Program-made: the position numbers and the translations under genes | Assembly (NCBI RefSeq): GCF_047511655.1 | Contig: NC_133387.1 | Location: forward strand, 40,466,853-40,530,852 | Origin: Castor canadensis | Lineage: Eukaryota > Chordata > Mammalia > Rodentia > Castoridae | Direction: 5' to 3' | Length of the DNA stretch: 64,000 nucleotides | Shown: piece by piece, positions 36,995 to 48,569 of the stretch | Layout: each line of letters opens with the position of its first letter | How positions within the stretch are numbered: position 1 is the stretch's first letter | Notes under the pieces: generated by a model | Told to the model about the DNA's origin: nothing | Database searches by the model: none | What the model saw: the letters and a program-made list of their open reading frames with translations, nothing else

Positions 36995-37313
36995 GTGATG
37001 ACACTAGGGCTTGAATCCATAGCCTCATGCTTGCTAGGCAGGTGCTCTACCACTTAAGACACTTGCACAATCATTTTGCTTTTTTTAGTTTGTTTTTCAG
37101 ATAGCATCTCAAGTTTTTACCTGGGCTGTCCTCAGACAAGCTTACCTACCACCTCTGTGTAGCTAGGATAACAGGCATGCATCACCATGTCCAGCTTATA
37201 AATTGAGATGGATCTTGCTAGCTTTTTGCCTGGACTACTCTCCTGACCACAATCCTCCTGACCTCTGCTTCTGGAGTAGTTGGAGTTACAGGTGTGAACC
37301 ACTGTACCTGGTA
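36995..37313 (-). mobile_element. three-part SINE (B1 + B1 + ID), minus strand
   Basis: From left to right on the plus strand: ID unit ('agcctcatgcttgctaggca', 'ggtgctctaccacttaagac'), 7SL unit ('taggataacaggcatgcatc') and a second 7SL unit ('tggagttacaggtgtgaacc'). This is the same architecture as 17708-18043 and 61203-61527. Confidence 0.87.
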
Positions 37314-37479
37314 TACCTCTTTTCTTAAAGTACTAACATAGAATTTTAATTCTATGTCTCCAGTTTCAAAATAGTAGAGAAATTTATTTAAGAAATAAAA
37401 CTCATGTCTTCCATATAATAGCAATGGGAAATTTTCTTGAGTTAATATAATATTTGGGACTATCTAACCTTTGCTCTGT

Positions 37480-37692
37480 GCCAGGGATTGTTCGAGGTGT
37501 TTTATACTTGGTAACACATCTAAACTCACAGTAAACTTTGAGAGTAGGTACTTTTATTATCTCATTTTACACATGAGAGACTGAGGAAGAGCCTAATAAC
37601 TTGCTCAAGTTTATCAAACTAATCAGCATCTGGCCAGGTGCAAATCCATCCAATTTGGCCTTAGAGGTCAGGTTCCTAACCACATTGACTCT
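37480..37692 (-). mobile_element. MIR relic, minus strand
   Basis: 'ttattatctcattttacaca', 'tgagagactgaggaagagcc' and 'taataacttgctcaagttta' are the antisense MIR core. It abuts the MER5-like element to the right. Confidence 0.75.
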
Positions 37693-37697
37693 AAACC

Positions 37698-37960
37698 ACT
37701 GTTTGTCGAAGTGTGTTCCCAGACCACCATCACCTGGGGACCTGTTAGCAATGCTATCCTCACATCTCATCCAAAACCCACTGAGTCAGAAACTCTTGAG
37801 CTGGGCCCAGTGATGTGTTTTAACAACTACGCCAGATAATTCTAATTTCCATTCACATTTTTTGTTTGTTTCTGGCAGTACTTTGGTTTGAATTTCCAGA
37901 CCTTTATCACTTGAACCATGCCCCCAGCCTAATCCGCTCAGGATTGAGAACTTCTTCAGA
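37698..37960 (+). mobile_element. MER5A-like hAT relic split by a SINE
   Basis: 'ccactgtttgtcgaagtgtg', 'accatcacctggggacctgt', 'ctgagtcagaaactcttgag' and 'gtgttttaacaactacgcca' follow MER5A. After the SINE at 37857-37930 the terminal part 'caggattgagaacttcttca' resumes. Confidence 0.75.
37857..37930 (-). mobile_element. ID-type SINE, minus strand
   Basis: T-rich left edge, 'cagtactttggtttgaattt' and 'atcacttgaaccatgccccc': the tRNA-derived unit in reverse, nested in the MER5A-like element. Confidence 0.82.
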
Positions 37961-38395
37961 AAAAAAGTGGCAGAATTGGTAGAAGAGATTCTATTTTTTT
38001 TTCTCTAATAGCAAAACATATCTAGTTTTTCCTTTTCCCAGCAACTTTTAATCCACTTCAGTTACAATTTGTTGCAATTCAAATAATGACATACTTTTTT
38101 TGGTTTAAGAGTCAAAGAGGATTTTATAGATTCAAATAGGCATATAAGCAATGAAAGATATTACAAAAAATATTTTCTTCTCCAAAGCAAGACTAGTTGA
38201 GACCTTTAAAGAAGATCTTGAATTCAGAGCTAACAACAAATGCCCCAGCCACATGGTGCTGCCATATTCCAGGCAAGATTCCTGTTTTCCTTCCTAGATT
38301 TCACTGTTAGCAACTTTCCCACCATTCTCCCCAGGAGTGAGTTGTCAGTTCAGGAGGTTGAAAAATATTTCTTTATTTTGTTTAAAAAAAAAAGA

Positions 38396-38449
38396 CATAT
38401 GCACACATAGACAATCCAAGAGACCTTGGATTGTTTATGTGTGCATATG
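38396..38449 (+). repeat. 54-nt near-perfect hairpin
   Basis: A 25-nt left arm (38396-38420, starting catatgcacacatag) is the reverse complement of the 25-nt right arm (38425-38449, ending tatgtgtgcatatg), with the 4-nt loop agac. There is one non-Watson-Crick position. In a plus-strand RNA it is a G-U pair, so the stem is fully paired there; in a minus-strand RNA it is a C/A mismatch. No SINE or LINE similarity was recognised. Confidence 0.92.
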
Positions 38450-38553
38450 CAACCAACTCAATTTGCACCTTATCATTTACCCACCCAAGGTTAAAAGCAA
38501 AATAAGACCTTACCAGGATATCTGGGACATGCTGCGGTATACACTTTCAACAT

Positions 38554-38563
38554 TTTATTTATT
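38554..38563 (-). promoter_or_regulatory. candidate poly(A) signal for TAS2R gene
   Basis: On the minus strand this reads aataaataaa, two overlapping canonical hexamers about 420 nt past the TAS2R stop. It is the strongest signal seen nearby, but without transcript data it is only a candidate. A hairpin (38396-38449) lies just beyond it in the transcript direction. Confidence 0.35.
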
Positions 38564-38981
38564 TTCCTGTTGAGTCTCTTTGAAAACGAGTTATGTGTTC
38601 CCAAACAACTAAATTAGTTTACTCTGTCAAGTCTTGAACTAAATCAGGATACTTTTCCTTATCTCAACCAGTAGATTCCTCATGACCAAAACATTGGTTA
38701 GCCAAATGAAGTCTTAGAATTTTTGTTCTTATTTTTTAAAGTACAACTTGCATCTCTATGCAAGTATTAGTTACCAAGATGTGTTAACATCACAGTATTT
38801 TTAAGTACACAAGCCTTAGAAAGAGAGATGCCCTATCTATCCAACATCAAAATTAGTCTCACATGTCCTGGGATGAGCCATGGGGAGAAAATTGCCAGAA
38901 AGAGGGATATTAAGCACACAAAACACAAGTAGTTCACTGAGTCCATGTCGAGAAACAAATATTCCATGATTGTCCCCCTCT

Positions 38982-39890
38982 TTATTCTTTCTTTTTGAGG
39001 CAAGAAATTCTCCTGAATGGTTGTTGGAGCTTAGAATTACTCAGGATGATTATAAATGAATGACCAGCAGGAAACGCTGCCATTATTTCCTTCACCACAA
39101 AGAATTGATGACTTCTGTAAGGAATTCTAAATGTCATATTTGCCATAAAGGCAGCAAAATATGAAATAAAGAAGCAAAAGAATGTTATTATTGTTCTTAA
39201 GGCATTGAGATGAGCTTCTGTCTTGGCATTTGAAAAACCATGAGCTCCACTTTGCATCCGATGAGTGTGCTTGTAAAGAGAAATGAATAACATAGAAGTA
39301 CACATCACAAATATGGTGAGAGGAAGTACTAGTGCCAAGTTAACAAGAAGCAAATCATTATTTTTCTTTGTATTGACTGTAGTCCTGTTTTGTGTGCTGT
39401 TTTTGAAGATACCATCATATTCAGTTTTAGGTAACTCTACCACAACGCATACAGCTGCAGTGCCCAAAGAGGCCAGAAAGCTGACCAGAAGTAACCAAAG
39501 TATGAGCTTTGAAATCCTGAATTTCAGCCAAAGGAAATAGGTATGAGTGAAGCCTGAAATCTTGAGGCAGTAAAATACACAAAGGCAGGTGGCAAACCAG
39601 AGACTGATAGCACTAAACAACATCCAAAAGAACATCATCTTTGCATTATAAATATTAGCATCATAAGCAAGTGGAAAGAACACAGAGAAAAAACATTGTA
39701 CCATTAGCATCGTCTGCAGGCCAAATCTAGATATCCCTATACACAGTAAGAGAATTTCCATTGGTATTAGCTTTCTGCTTTTGACCAAATCATTACAGTT
39801 CATGATTATAAGAAACCCATTTACTATAATCCCTATGAAAAATTCTGCTGACATGAGGATCATATGAAAAATAGTTGACAACGAGGTCAT
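38982..39890 (-). CDS. bitter taste receptor, TAS2R family (302 aa)
   Basis: A seven-transmembrane class T G protein-coupled receptor, expected in the plasma membrane of taste and chemosensory cells and coupled to gustducin-type G proteins to detect bitter compounds. The single intact exon and 302-aa length are typical for TAS2R. Approximate helices are 8-30, 46-66, 86-108, 127-148, 180-204, 231-253 and 263-284. Family motifs are N24-G in TM1, ISRF (R55) in TM2, LWFATCL (97-103) and FYCLKIS (106-112) in TM3, FLWLKFRIS (119-127), TEAH (224-227) at the start of TM6, and PAGHSF (274-279) with SNSKL (284-288) in TM7. Possible N-glycosylation sites are N164 and N168 in the second extracellular loop (the family's usual place) and N251. 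The ATG at 39890 was chosen because TAS2Rs start a few residues before TM1 and it has A at -3. The frame stays open upstream to 40037. Ortholog not assigned: TAS2R1, TAS2R2 and rodent Tas2r134 are candidates to compare. No other TAS2R is in the window. Confidence 0.96.
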   Translation of the reverse strand: MTSLSTIFHMILMSAEFFIGIIVNGFLIIMNCNDLVKSRKLIPMEILLLCIGISRFGLQTMLMVQCFFSVFFPLAYDANIYNAKMMFFWMLFSAISLWFATCLCVFYCLKISGFTHTYFLWLKFRISKLILWLLLVSFLASLGTAAVCVVVELPKTEYDGIFKNSTQNRTTVNTKKNNDLLLVNLALVLPLTIFVMCTSMLFISLYKHTHRMQSGAHGFSNAKTEAHLNALRTIITFFCFFISYFAAFMANMTFRIPYRSHQFFVVKEIMAAFPAGHSFIIILSNSKLQQPFRRISCLKKKE

Positions 39891-40037
39891 GTTTCTTACA
39901 ATGAATCTTAGCGTTTCCTTATGAATGGTCTTAACAATCTTCTTCTGGTGGACTTGATATAGAAACACACAATGCAAAGGAATTTGATCTTCTGTCAACT
40001 TCTGGATCATCAATAGTCTTATGTTAGGTTTTCTCAT
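39891..40037 (-). other. in-frame open extension upstream of TAS2R
   Basis: Forty-nine codons continue the TAS2R frame upstream, with methionines at 40037 and 40010 (residues 1 and 10 of the extended frame). The extension is charged, lacks a signal peptide and has no counterpart in known TAS2R proteins. It is probably 5'UTR that happens to be open. An automated gene caller would be likely to use the wrong, earlier start. Confidence 0.6.
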
Positions 40038-40812
40038 AGCAGGAAAGTCAGAGAGACTACTTTTTGAATCTGGTGCTCTTCATGTGATACTGTAGGAATG
40101 CAAATCCAAACATTTGAATGATGGTTAGATCTTCCAGTTACATTGTTGAAAAAGTTGCCATGTCTGACCTAATCCATTCTCATTCTTACTCAGTTTTTGC
40201 AACCCTTCCCCACAAAAAAAACCTGATTATAAGTAAATTTCACTTAGGTTACTGCTATTTTGTTTTTGTCTTTCATTTTTTTTCCTAATGTCAAATGCAG
40301 CAATCTTAGGACAGATGCTTATTTCTTGTTATTGACACAAATATCCAATCTCAGATGGCACTTTTCCTAAAAGACAAAGCTTTTTTGTATTTGTTGTTGC
40401 AGCATGCTTTTTACCTTAGAAACTTCTGGGACACTTTAATAAAAATTTCCCTCTTTTACTTTACTCTCACCAAAGGTAATTTCCTCATCAGACTTAAATA
40501 TTAGTTCCTGGGGTATAAAGGTTTTTCAACATAAATATCCTTCTTTTCCCTAAATATAAAATGTTTTCCACTGTGTTCTTGATAGAGAATATTGATGTTA
40601 GGATTAGCAAACCAGAGCTATAAAAGTAATGTATAACTCATCACATGCTCACATCATTCTGTACTCTGTTGAAGAACTATCTCAGGTAGATAGGATAAAA
40701 ACTTTTAAACACTAACAGAGGGCGTAATTACCAAGTTAAAAAGAGCTTCTTTTATTAAAAAGAGGTGTTCAACATCTTTCAGTACACTTTCTTGCAATTG
40801 TTTTAAGTGGTG
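40038..40812. other. intergenic, upstream side of TAS2R
   Basis: This is the 5' flank of the receptor gene. AT-rich; no TATA or CpG-rich promoter could be picked out with confidence. Upstream noncoding exons cannot be excluded. Confidence 0.35.
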
Positions 40813-40942
40813 TGTGGAGGGAGCTGTGGGGGAAAAACAATGGGGGCAATGTAACTAATGTACAATGTAAGTCTAATTGGAATTGTCATCATGAACCCTC
40901 CCCAGTATCATGAATATATTGTAATAAAAATTTATTTTTAAA
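40813..40942 (+). mobile_element. LINE-1 3' end, severely truncated
   Basis: 'gggaaaaacaatgggggcaa', 'tgtaactaatgtacaatgta' and 'ggaattgtcatcatgaaccc', with taataaaaatttattttta, resemble a rodent L1 3' terminus with its polyadenylation signal and A/T-rich tail. Confidence 0.5.
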
Positions 40943-43900
40943 TGTCTCAAAGTTTAGAAAACTGGTGGTAAAATGTAATTGATTCTTATCTTCAGAAATA
41001 CAAATAAATCATGTGCCAATGATAAAAAAGAGATGTTCATATAACTTTTCTGACCTTTGTTTACATCAGATGTAAAATGTAATTAATTATGACTACATAA
41101 TAAAATATGTCTCATGGGTGGTTCATATTGAGCACTCAACGAATGTTAGATGCTATTAGTGTCTTTAAATATCTGTCCTGGTAATGTGCTTTACAAGAGC
41201 AAAAAAAATAGTGATTCTATAAAGAAATATTTTCAACAAGAGGCTAAGTGTTAAAAATAGAGAAAGCAAATAAGTAGATTTGTCACCCATTCTCCATACT
41301 GATTATGGTTTTTAGTGATCCCTCGTGTCATCCACAAAACATAATCCACTATCTGATAAGGACAAATCTCAATGCCATCTGTGTAACTTTTCCCAGCAGC
41401 CTCATTATTCTCTTACCAATCTTCTATACATTACACCTATTCAAAATGTAGCAAGACTAATCTCATCTTTGTCTTTTCTACAGTTCTGGTTTGATGATTC
41501 ATGTGATGACCCTTGTTTTCACTTTGCCTCCAGTTTTTGGTGTAGTTTTTTACTTTTTGTCTATAAACTCTAGCTTTGCCCTGCAAGTGCTATTTGCCTT
41601 ACCTCTTGTCCTCCTAAAGACATTCATACTTCTGTGTGCAGATAAAGAAACTTCATTTCAGTTCCAAACTCTACCACAGTGTCATGACTGTGGGATGAAG
41701 GAGAGATAACTGGGAGTCCAAGAGTTTATACATTACTGTCCTTAGTTATTTCTTGAGACTGGATTGTAAATACTAAATATTTGCATTTAAAAAGATATGA
41801 TGATTGAGTTTCAAATACTGGAAACCTATGTTGAATTTTAGTTCATAGATAAAATAAAAATTTAATCAATCTCAGTCATCCATTTTTCAAAAATTCTGTT
41901 TGTATTAACATTTTCTTATAGGTGTGCTTCATTGAATAGTCTTGCTGAGTTAAAAGTTCTTGAGCAAAGAAAGGGCAGCGATTTGGCATATGCACACTAG
42001 CTGGACAGCCTGTACATGCCAAGTTATTGTAGAGTTAGACTAAAATCTCAGAAATTATACTGAATATTTGGATTATATTTTGTCATGACAGATATCCACT
42101 GTTTTTGACTATACTGTTAGAAGTTATTGTGAAAAAGATATATTAATACATTTCCAAATAGCAATGTGGATGCTTGTATATTTCAATTATCTTCACCATA
42201 ATAATCATGATTTGGATATACAGCCGTTAATCTTCCTGCTTCTCCATTTTTTATTTTTATCTCAATTTCCCATGGTAAACTAGGACGAAAAAGGCTGGAA
42301 TTATATGTGGAAACTTTTGTTAGCAAAAAAAAACAAAAAGCATTAACACATTGTAACCAAAACAAGTTCTCTGGTGATAATATTTTGTAAACATGTCATT
42401 GTTAAAATTGCAGTTTTTGTAATATCTACTTCAGAAAGTGTTTATACTATGGATATAATTTTTAAGAAGCTGTTTTGAATTTCACTTCATAGATAAGTAC
42501 ATAATCTAAGCTAGAATTTATCTCCATTGAGAATACAAGAGCTTTAAAATTTCTGAGTTAGTTTCAAATCACCTGGTATGTGTCACATTTGTACAAGTGT
42601 AGCTGGCTGTATGGACTGTGGGCTAAATGATTCTGCTGTAAGATTTGAATTTACCCAGAGCTTATTTCATTCTGAAATCCCAGATTCTGCCTCTCATTTG
42701 CCTCTCTAAACACACCATTTAGTTGAAAGCTTGACTTTTGCAAGAACGATTTTAAAAGTATAGTCAACATTAAGCTACCATTTAGTTAGTTTGTATTTGC
42801 ATTTGTGATTTTCCTGTCATATGGGTACTGATTTGCATTTGCCTAGTCCAATCCTCTTTTGGAAACAGAGTTTCTCAGACCTAGCAAAAGTTCATGGTGA
42901 GTGCTCATGGTGAGTCTTAACATTACAAATGCACATGACTGTTAGAGATTTAGAAAAGGCATTGACTTAAATGGGAGACGTCATTTTCTGATTAAGCAAT
43001 GTTTAAAGTTTTATTAAATAATAGATTTCAAAGAAAAATAATTTCTAATAAGAAGCACTGAATATTCATAATTCATAATTTAATTTCACTTGAATAACTG
43101 CCTTTCAATCAATATATATTCTTCTAAATTCATACATGGTTTTGAGAATTGACATACTTCAATGAAGTTTTTTACTGTCCCTTTTTTTGAGCAATGTGGT
43201 AGCAGAATTTTCTGACTTTAAATTGATCCTCATAAAAGAGTTGGAAAATTAGGATGTACTCACAGAGAGCTACTTGTTTGCTTCCTATTGAGTATAACTG
43301 CACATATCTGAATTTTTTAAAACAAGTACAAATATTAGGCTATGTACTTCTAGATCACTGAGGAAGAATAAAGCTATATTTATTCTTTCAGTTGGAAATG
43401 TTTTTGTTTGTAATTTTTCCTGCTACCCTGGTTTTACTATTAAACTTTAGGAAAGAGAATTGACTTTAAAGATCGAATCCTTTGTAAGTCCAACTAAATT
43501 CATTGGATTACCAGTTTAATTCTGTGAAAATACTCAGTATACTTTTTAGGCTTCTGTAAAGTACTGACTTGAAATTTTCACTTGCATTGTCTTCTTTTTT
43601 TATTATGTGATTCCAGGACATAACAGGAGGGGTCTGTATGGTCTTAAAAAAGATTCCCTATTCACATATTTGTGGTATTTCATTCACTGTTTCCTTCCTG
43701 AAACCATACTCTGATCACTGGAGAAACAGTGTTTAGAAATCTTTATACTATGTCTTCATATTTTTTTACATTCAGTACTGTTTGTCTTTTATTTTGAATT
43801 CATTTCAGTTTGTCTCTGTGGATAGTGAGCTTGGAGACAAAGTAAGGTTTTTTGTTTTGTTTTGTTCTGAGTTTCCTCCCCAAGCTCTACAATGATATCA

Positions 43901-46900
43901 AGTACCAGGTAGGTAAAGGAGAATTCAAACACAGTGATCATCAGGTTCATAATTCAAGCTGAAAAAATTATTACCATAGTTTTTATGTTACAAGATTCTT
44001 CTCTGAAAAACAGCAGACATAAGATTAAAATTATAAAAGTTGATGAAATTTGATAGTTATATTTGGATTTGACAGTAATTTATCAGTTTGTCATAATATT
44101 AGGAAATAATTATTGTGTTCTTAAAATATGTACTGGTTATTCTAAACATATACTATCTTATCATTCTTACTACAGAACTTTGTAATGACCTCATTTGATG
44201 AAGACAAGTGAAGTGCAGAGACTGAAGCTTGAGGATGGTGTAAATAAGGGTTTGAATACAGGTGGTCTGACTCCTCGTGAGGCCACATTGTTCACTAAAA
44301 TATCACAGTATATTCCAATTAGAATATTTGCTTCACCAAAATTGTCAGGGAAAAAACATAAAATCAACTGAGAATGAGTTTAATGACTATGATACTTTTC
44401 TTCCCTATACATACAAATAGGAAACCGCTAAATTTACTACATTTATTTAGGAGGATGTCTGTGAAGTGATGAAACTGCAAAGTATCAGCCTTGGCTTGTT
44501 AGCAAATCTGAGTGCACCAGATGCCATGGGACTAAGGCTGGCAAATAGCGTAAAAATCCAATAGTGAGTATTCATTAAATATTATTGATGAAATGATCTA
44601 TGGGAAATCAGGCACAATTGAGGTCATATGAAAATGATAGACTTTCTAGAATTTTATACAAATACTATAAGAGAGGTTTCAGATGTCATCACCAATAGCT
44701 CTATTTTCTAGAGGAATAAATTATGGAATCCTAAGGGTTAAGTGATTTATTTAAGATTACTGGAATAAACACTAGCAGAAATCTCATGTCCCTTCAATTT
44801 TCTGAGGTTAGATTTTCTACTAGGTAAAGCAAGTATATAGGGGAGGAAGAAAAATGTACAGTGTTGCTTTTGTCAACATTTTCAGCCCTATCTCCTGCCA
44901 AAACCTTGAAGCAGTTGAGCTTCCTTTACATGAGCTATGACTCATCTAGCAGATGTAAAGAATAGAATTTCATGATCCATTTAGAATACTGTACTAACAA
45001 AAATACAACATGCATTTTATTATGCCAGCAATGTGAAATAGAGGATAGCTCAACTTCAGATGTGTAACAGTACTTGGTAGTATGCATGTAATCTGGAAAG
45101 GTAATTAATAGCAGAAAATATGGTAATAGCATAACAGCATAAATGTGACTCTCAAATTGAGGTTTATTATAAGAGAATAAGCAGATAGGGTGAAATTAAA
45201 TGATTCGTTTTCTACTCAAATAATGAGAAAAAGAGTTCACTCTTTAAATTTTCTAGTATTTGTTAAAGTATTGTCTGTGTTACAGATACAGGCAATTGTA
45301 GTCTTGAGAAGCTAGGAACTTACTTAAATTTAACCAGAAAATTCATGACAGTAGCACAGATGTTTTTAAACCCAGAAGTGGATATTTTCAGATACACTAA
45401 GTCACATTTCCTCCATAATGGAACCTTTCATATTCTGAAATATACAGAGAATAAAATTCCAAACCAAAGTCAGAACATACCTAAGTCACGAGATTTTTAA
45501 AGTCATGAGAGGCTGTTACTACTTAGCCCAATTTGAAAACCAAATTGAAATAAGTTTTAGCAAACAATGTTCAATGTTTGGATTATGATCAGTTCATTCT
45601 TCAGAGGTTATTTTAAAGTCTATTTTCAATGTTATCTCTCCAATATATGAGGTAATCATAATCTAACATAAGATTTTGTTCTGCCTTTGTATTTCTATAG
45701 GTACCCTGGGCTTAAAGTAGAAAGAGAGAAATTTATTGGACAAAGATATATTTATGACAATTTTCTTGGTCCTTCCAAAGATAATTTCTTAGAACAAAAC
45801 ATTTATGGCAGCTAGAAACCAACGAGTTAAAACCCTATCTCATCCTAAACCCTATCATGCTTTAGCATGATGGTTTGGGCTGTCCAGATCACAAGAACAA
45901 TTTCTGTCCTTTGTTTATGTGAGATCTCCAAACTTAAATCAGTGTGCTTTTCGTTGTCTGAAATCTAGCTGATGCTCTCTCTAGACAATAATCATGTCCA
46001 ACTTTGATGATTCTATATGTATGAACTCTTCATGAATCAAAAAGGTGATATATAAAACTTTGAGAAGTTCACATGCTGATTCATTTGTAAATGGAGAAAA
46101 AAAGTATAACCCTTCCTTGATTTACATATAGTTGAGGCCAGGAAGACTTACTGTTCAAACTAGTGTATAAAAGGAATCCACCTACAAAATCCCAACACTC
46201 TAGAAGATATTGCTTCTGAACCTCAAATATCTACTTAGTGTATTTATGATTGTTACATATGCAAAGTAGTGCACAAAGCAGATATTATCCTTACACAAAT
46301 CTGTCATTTTATCATGTTTGTGCAGCAAAACGTGTAACATTCCACTGATTCTGCCCCCTTGGAAATCTAATATGCATTCTAGAAATAGATTCTGATTCAG
46401 TTTTAATTATAAAAAGTACATTTCTGGAAGTGAAATTTTCATTTGGGTTAGATGAAGGATGCTTGTTTTAAATATATACATATTCTGATTCACTTACAAT
46501 TATGATCACTACTACCAGACAGAGAGAAATGAGGAAAAATTTTTATGCTAGCACATTCTTCTTCTAACTGAAAAAGGTTTATGTCCATTCATTTTAAACC
46601 CTGCAGGATTATGTACCCATGATTGCTAGTTATCCATAATCAGTCAAATAAATATGACCTTACTCTCTCAAGGAAGTTTAAGAATATTTCTAAAATAAAA
46701 AGCAACTCAATATGACAATTAATTCTATTAAACAGATTCATATTCTATTGTGAAAACAGTCTATGTCTAATGCATCTATCTTTCATTTTTATCATAAATA
46801 TGGTCACTGGTATTTTAAATATTCTCTTTGTGGTCAGATTATGGCTCTGCAAAGATGAGCATAGAATCCAACCACCACATTTTGGATCAACATTAGCACC

Positions 46901-47034
46901 ACATTAGGTTGGGGTATGTTTATCTAAGCCCATTTATCTTTTATGTAGGTCAGCAGGACTAAAACTTATTCTATGTCAACTTTGAAAAGAAAGATAAGCA
47001 ATTCAGGACTATTTTTCTCCTATTAAGAGTGCTT
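40943..47034. other. long AT-rich intergenic stretch
   Basis: About 6 kb without a recognised gene. Weak relics: a MIR-like tail at about 41110-41165 and a MIR-like antisense core at about 44160-44290. A small stem-loop lies at 45847-45876. Open frames of 60-80 codons have no family features. Confidence 0.45.
45847..45876. repeat. small imperfect hairpin
   Basis: atcatgc and gcatgat pair around a ttta loop, with an AAACC/GGTTT extension after a bulge. A direct copy of aaaccctatc precedes it at 45830-45839. Possibly a remnant of a DNA transposon end, or chance. Confidence 0.6.
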
Positions 47035-47640
47035 CTTTTTTGACTGCTTTACTAAGATATGATTGATAGGCAAAAGTTCTAGATATTTAATACATGCAAC
47101 TTGGTGGGATCTGAGATAATTATATAATTATTATGACTTGTGCATGAATTGTCTCCCCTAATGGTTTATGTGCTGGAGGTTTGGTCTCTAGCTGGTGACT
47201 ATTGAGGTGATGGGATCATGAGTGCCTAACTTTATCAATAGATTAATCCATTGATGGGTTCATACCTGAATGGGCTATTAGAAGGGATGGCCTATTTGGA
47301 GGAAGTAGATCACTAGGATTATGCCTTTGAAGTGGGCTATCTCCTTCTGCTTTCTGGCCATCACAGGGTGAGCAGCTTTGGTCCACTGTACATGTTCCCC
47401 ACTATGATGTTCTAACTCATCACAGCCTAAAAGCAATGGATTCAGTAACCATAGACTCAAACCTATGAACCCATGACCCAAAATAAATTCTCCTTTTAAG
47501 TTATATCAGGTATTTTGTCACAGCCACTGAAAGACTGATCAACACCATACCCTTAAAACTATCACCACTGTCAGTGCCATAATCTTATTCATCACTTCCA
47601 AACATACTTTGTGTGTTTGTTTTCTTCGTGGTTAAAGCAC
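47035..47640. mobile_element. L1M-like relic split by an LTR
   Basis: 'actaagatatgattgatagg' and 'ttaatacatgcaacttggtg' on the left, and 'cccttaaaactatcaccact' and 'ttattcatcacttccaaaca' on the right, read as one old L1-type sequence (aattgacatacaataaa...catcaccacaatcaa...) interrupted by the LTR at 47139-47524. Assignment by memory of consensus. Confidence 0.55.
47139..47524 (+). mobile_element. MaLR-type solo LTR
   Basis: 'gaattgtctcccctaatggt', 'ggttcatacctgaatgggct', 'ctttctggccatcacagggt', 'cccatgacccaaaataaatt' and 'tcaggtattttgtcacagcc' follow a common mammalian LTR with its AATAAA. No internal retroviral sequence is present, so it is a solo LTR. Subfamily uncertain. Confidence 0.7.
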
Positions 47641-48569
47641 CTAAGGTAGATCTACCTTCTTGACAAAATTTTAAATATATAGTTGCAGTTATGCAAAGAC
47701 AGCTTTGTAAAATCTCAACTTAGACTAATGGAACCTAGAATAGTTGACAAAGAAACACTTTCTAATAATGTAAACCATGAACAACTACTTGCATTGTGAC
47801 AGAGGAAATGAGATGTTGACAATACTTTGTTTCTATCAAATTAAAGGAGAGAGCAGAAGGAATAATTGCTTCCTTTGAGCACATCAACCAAAAAGGTTGC
47901 CTTTGTAACTTTCTAAAGTAATATGGTAAAATTGGTAAAATCAGTAGAAGAAGCAGTTTGAAATCATGACTATGGTATGAGTAGAAAATCTCCTCTTCGT
48001 AAAACATATTTCTCTACTAACTAGTGGCTTACCCTTACCACCTCCAGCAGATCCTTCCTTTCTTCTCTAGAGTAAATAGAGCCTGTCAGCTCCTCTGCTG
48101 TTATTGGCACTCAGATACTCCATGGTACTAAATTCTTTCTTCTGTGAACTGGTAGCAGAATTTCCTTTGCTTTCCAGGGTCCTGCCTAGATTCTTTTCTT
48201 CCCTACTCTGCTTCTTAACTGATCACTAACATTGAGAAATGATATGGGATTAAAACTTCTGAGTAGTTTGGCATTGGGTAAGAGCCATTTAAAAATTTTT
48301 TTAGTTGTCAATATTTCAAATGAAAACTAAAACTTTCAGTCTAATCTTATAATAGTTCTAAGACTATAAGCCTACTATTGTTAAATCTTATGGTTAAAAA
48401 TAGATTAATGATAAATAGAATTGGAGCTGCATAAGCTTTCAGAATTTTTACATTGTTTTCATTTTTAAAAAATATACATTTGTCATAATCATTTATATAC
48501 ATTTACTATAAAACAGGTTCCTTGTAGCATATTAGTTAATAGGTAACATGACTCAATAAAATAGCTTAT
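47641..48569. other. intergenic, nothing recognised
   Basis: No gene or clear repeat. Confidence 0.4.

Noticed and set aside
39283..39540. 85-codon plus-strand frame
   Set aside because: Antisense shadow of the TAS2R coding sequence.
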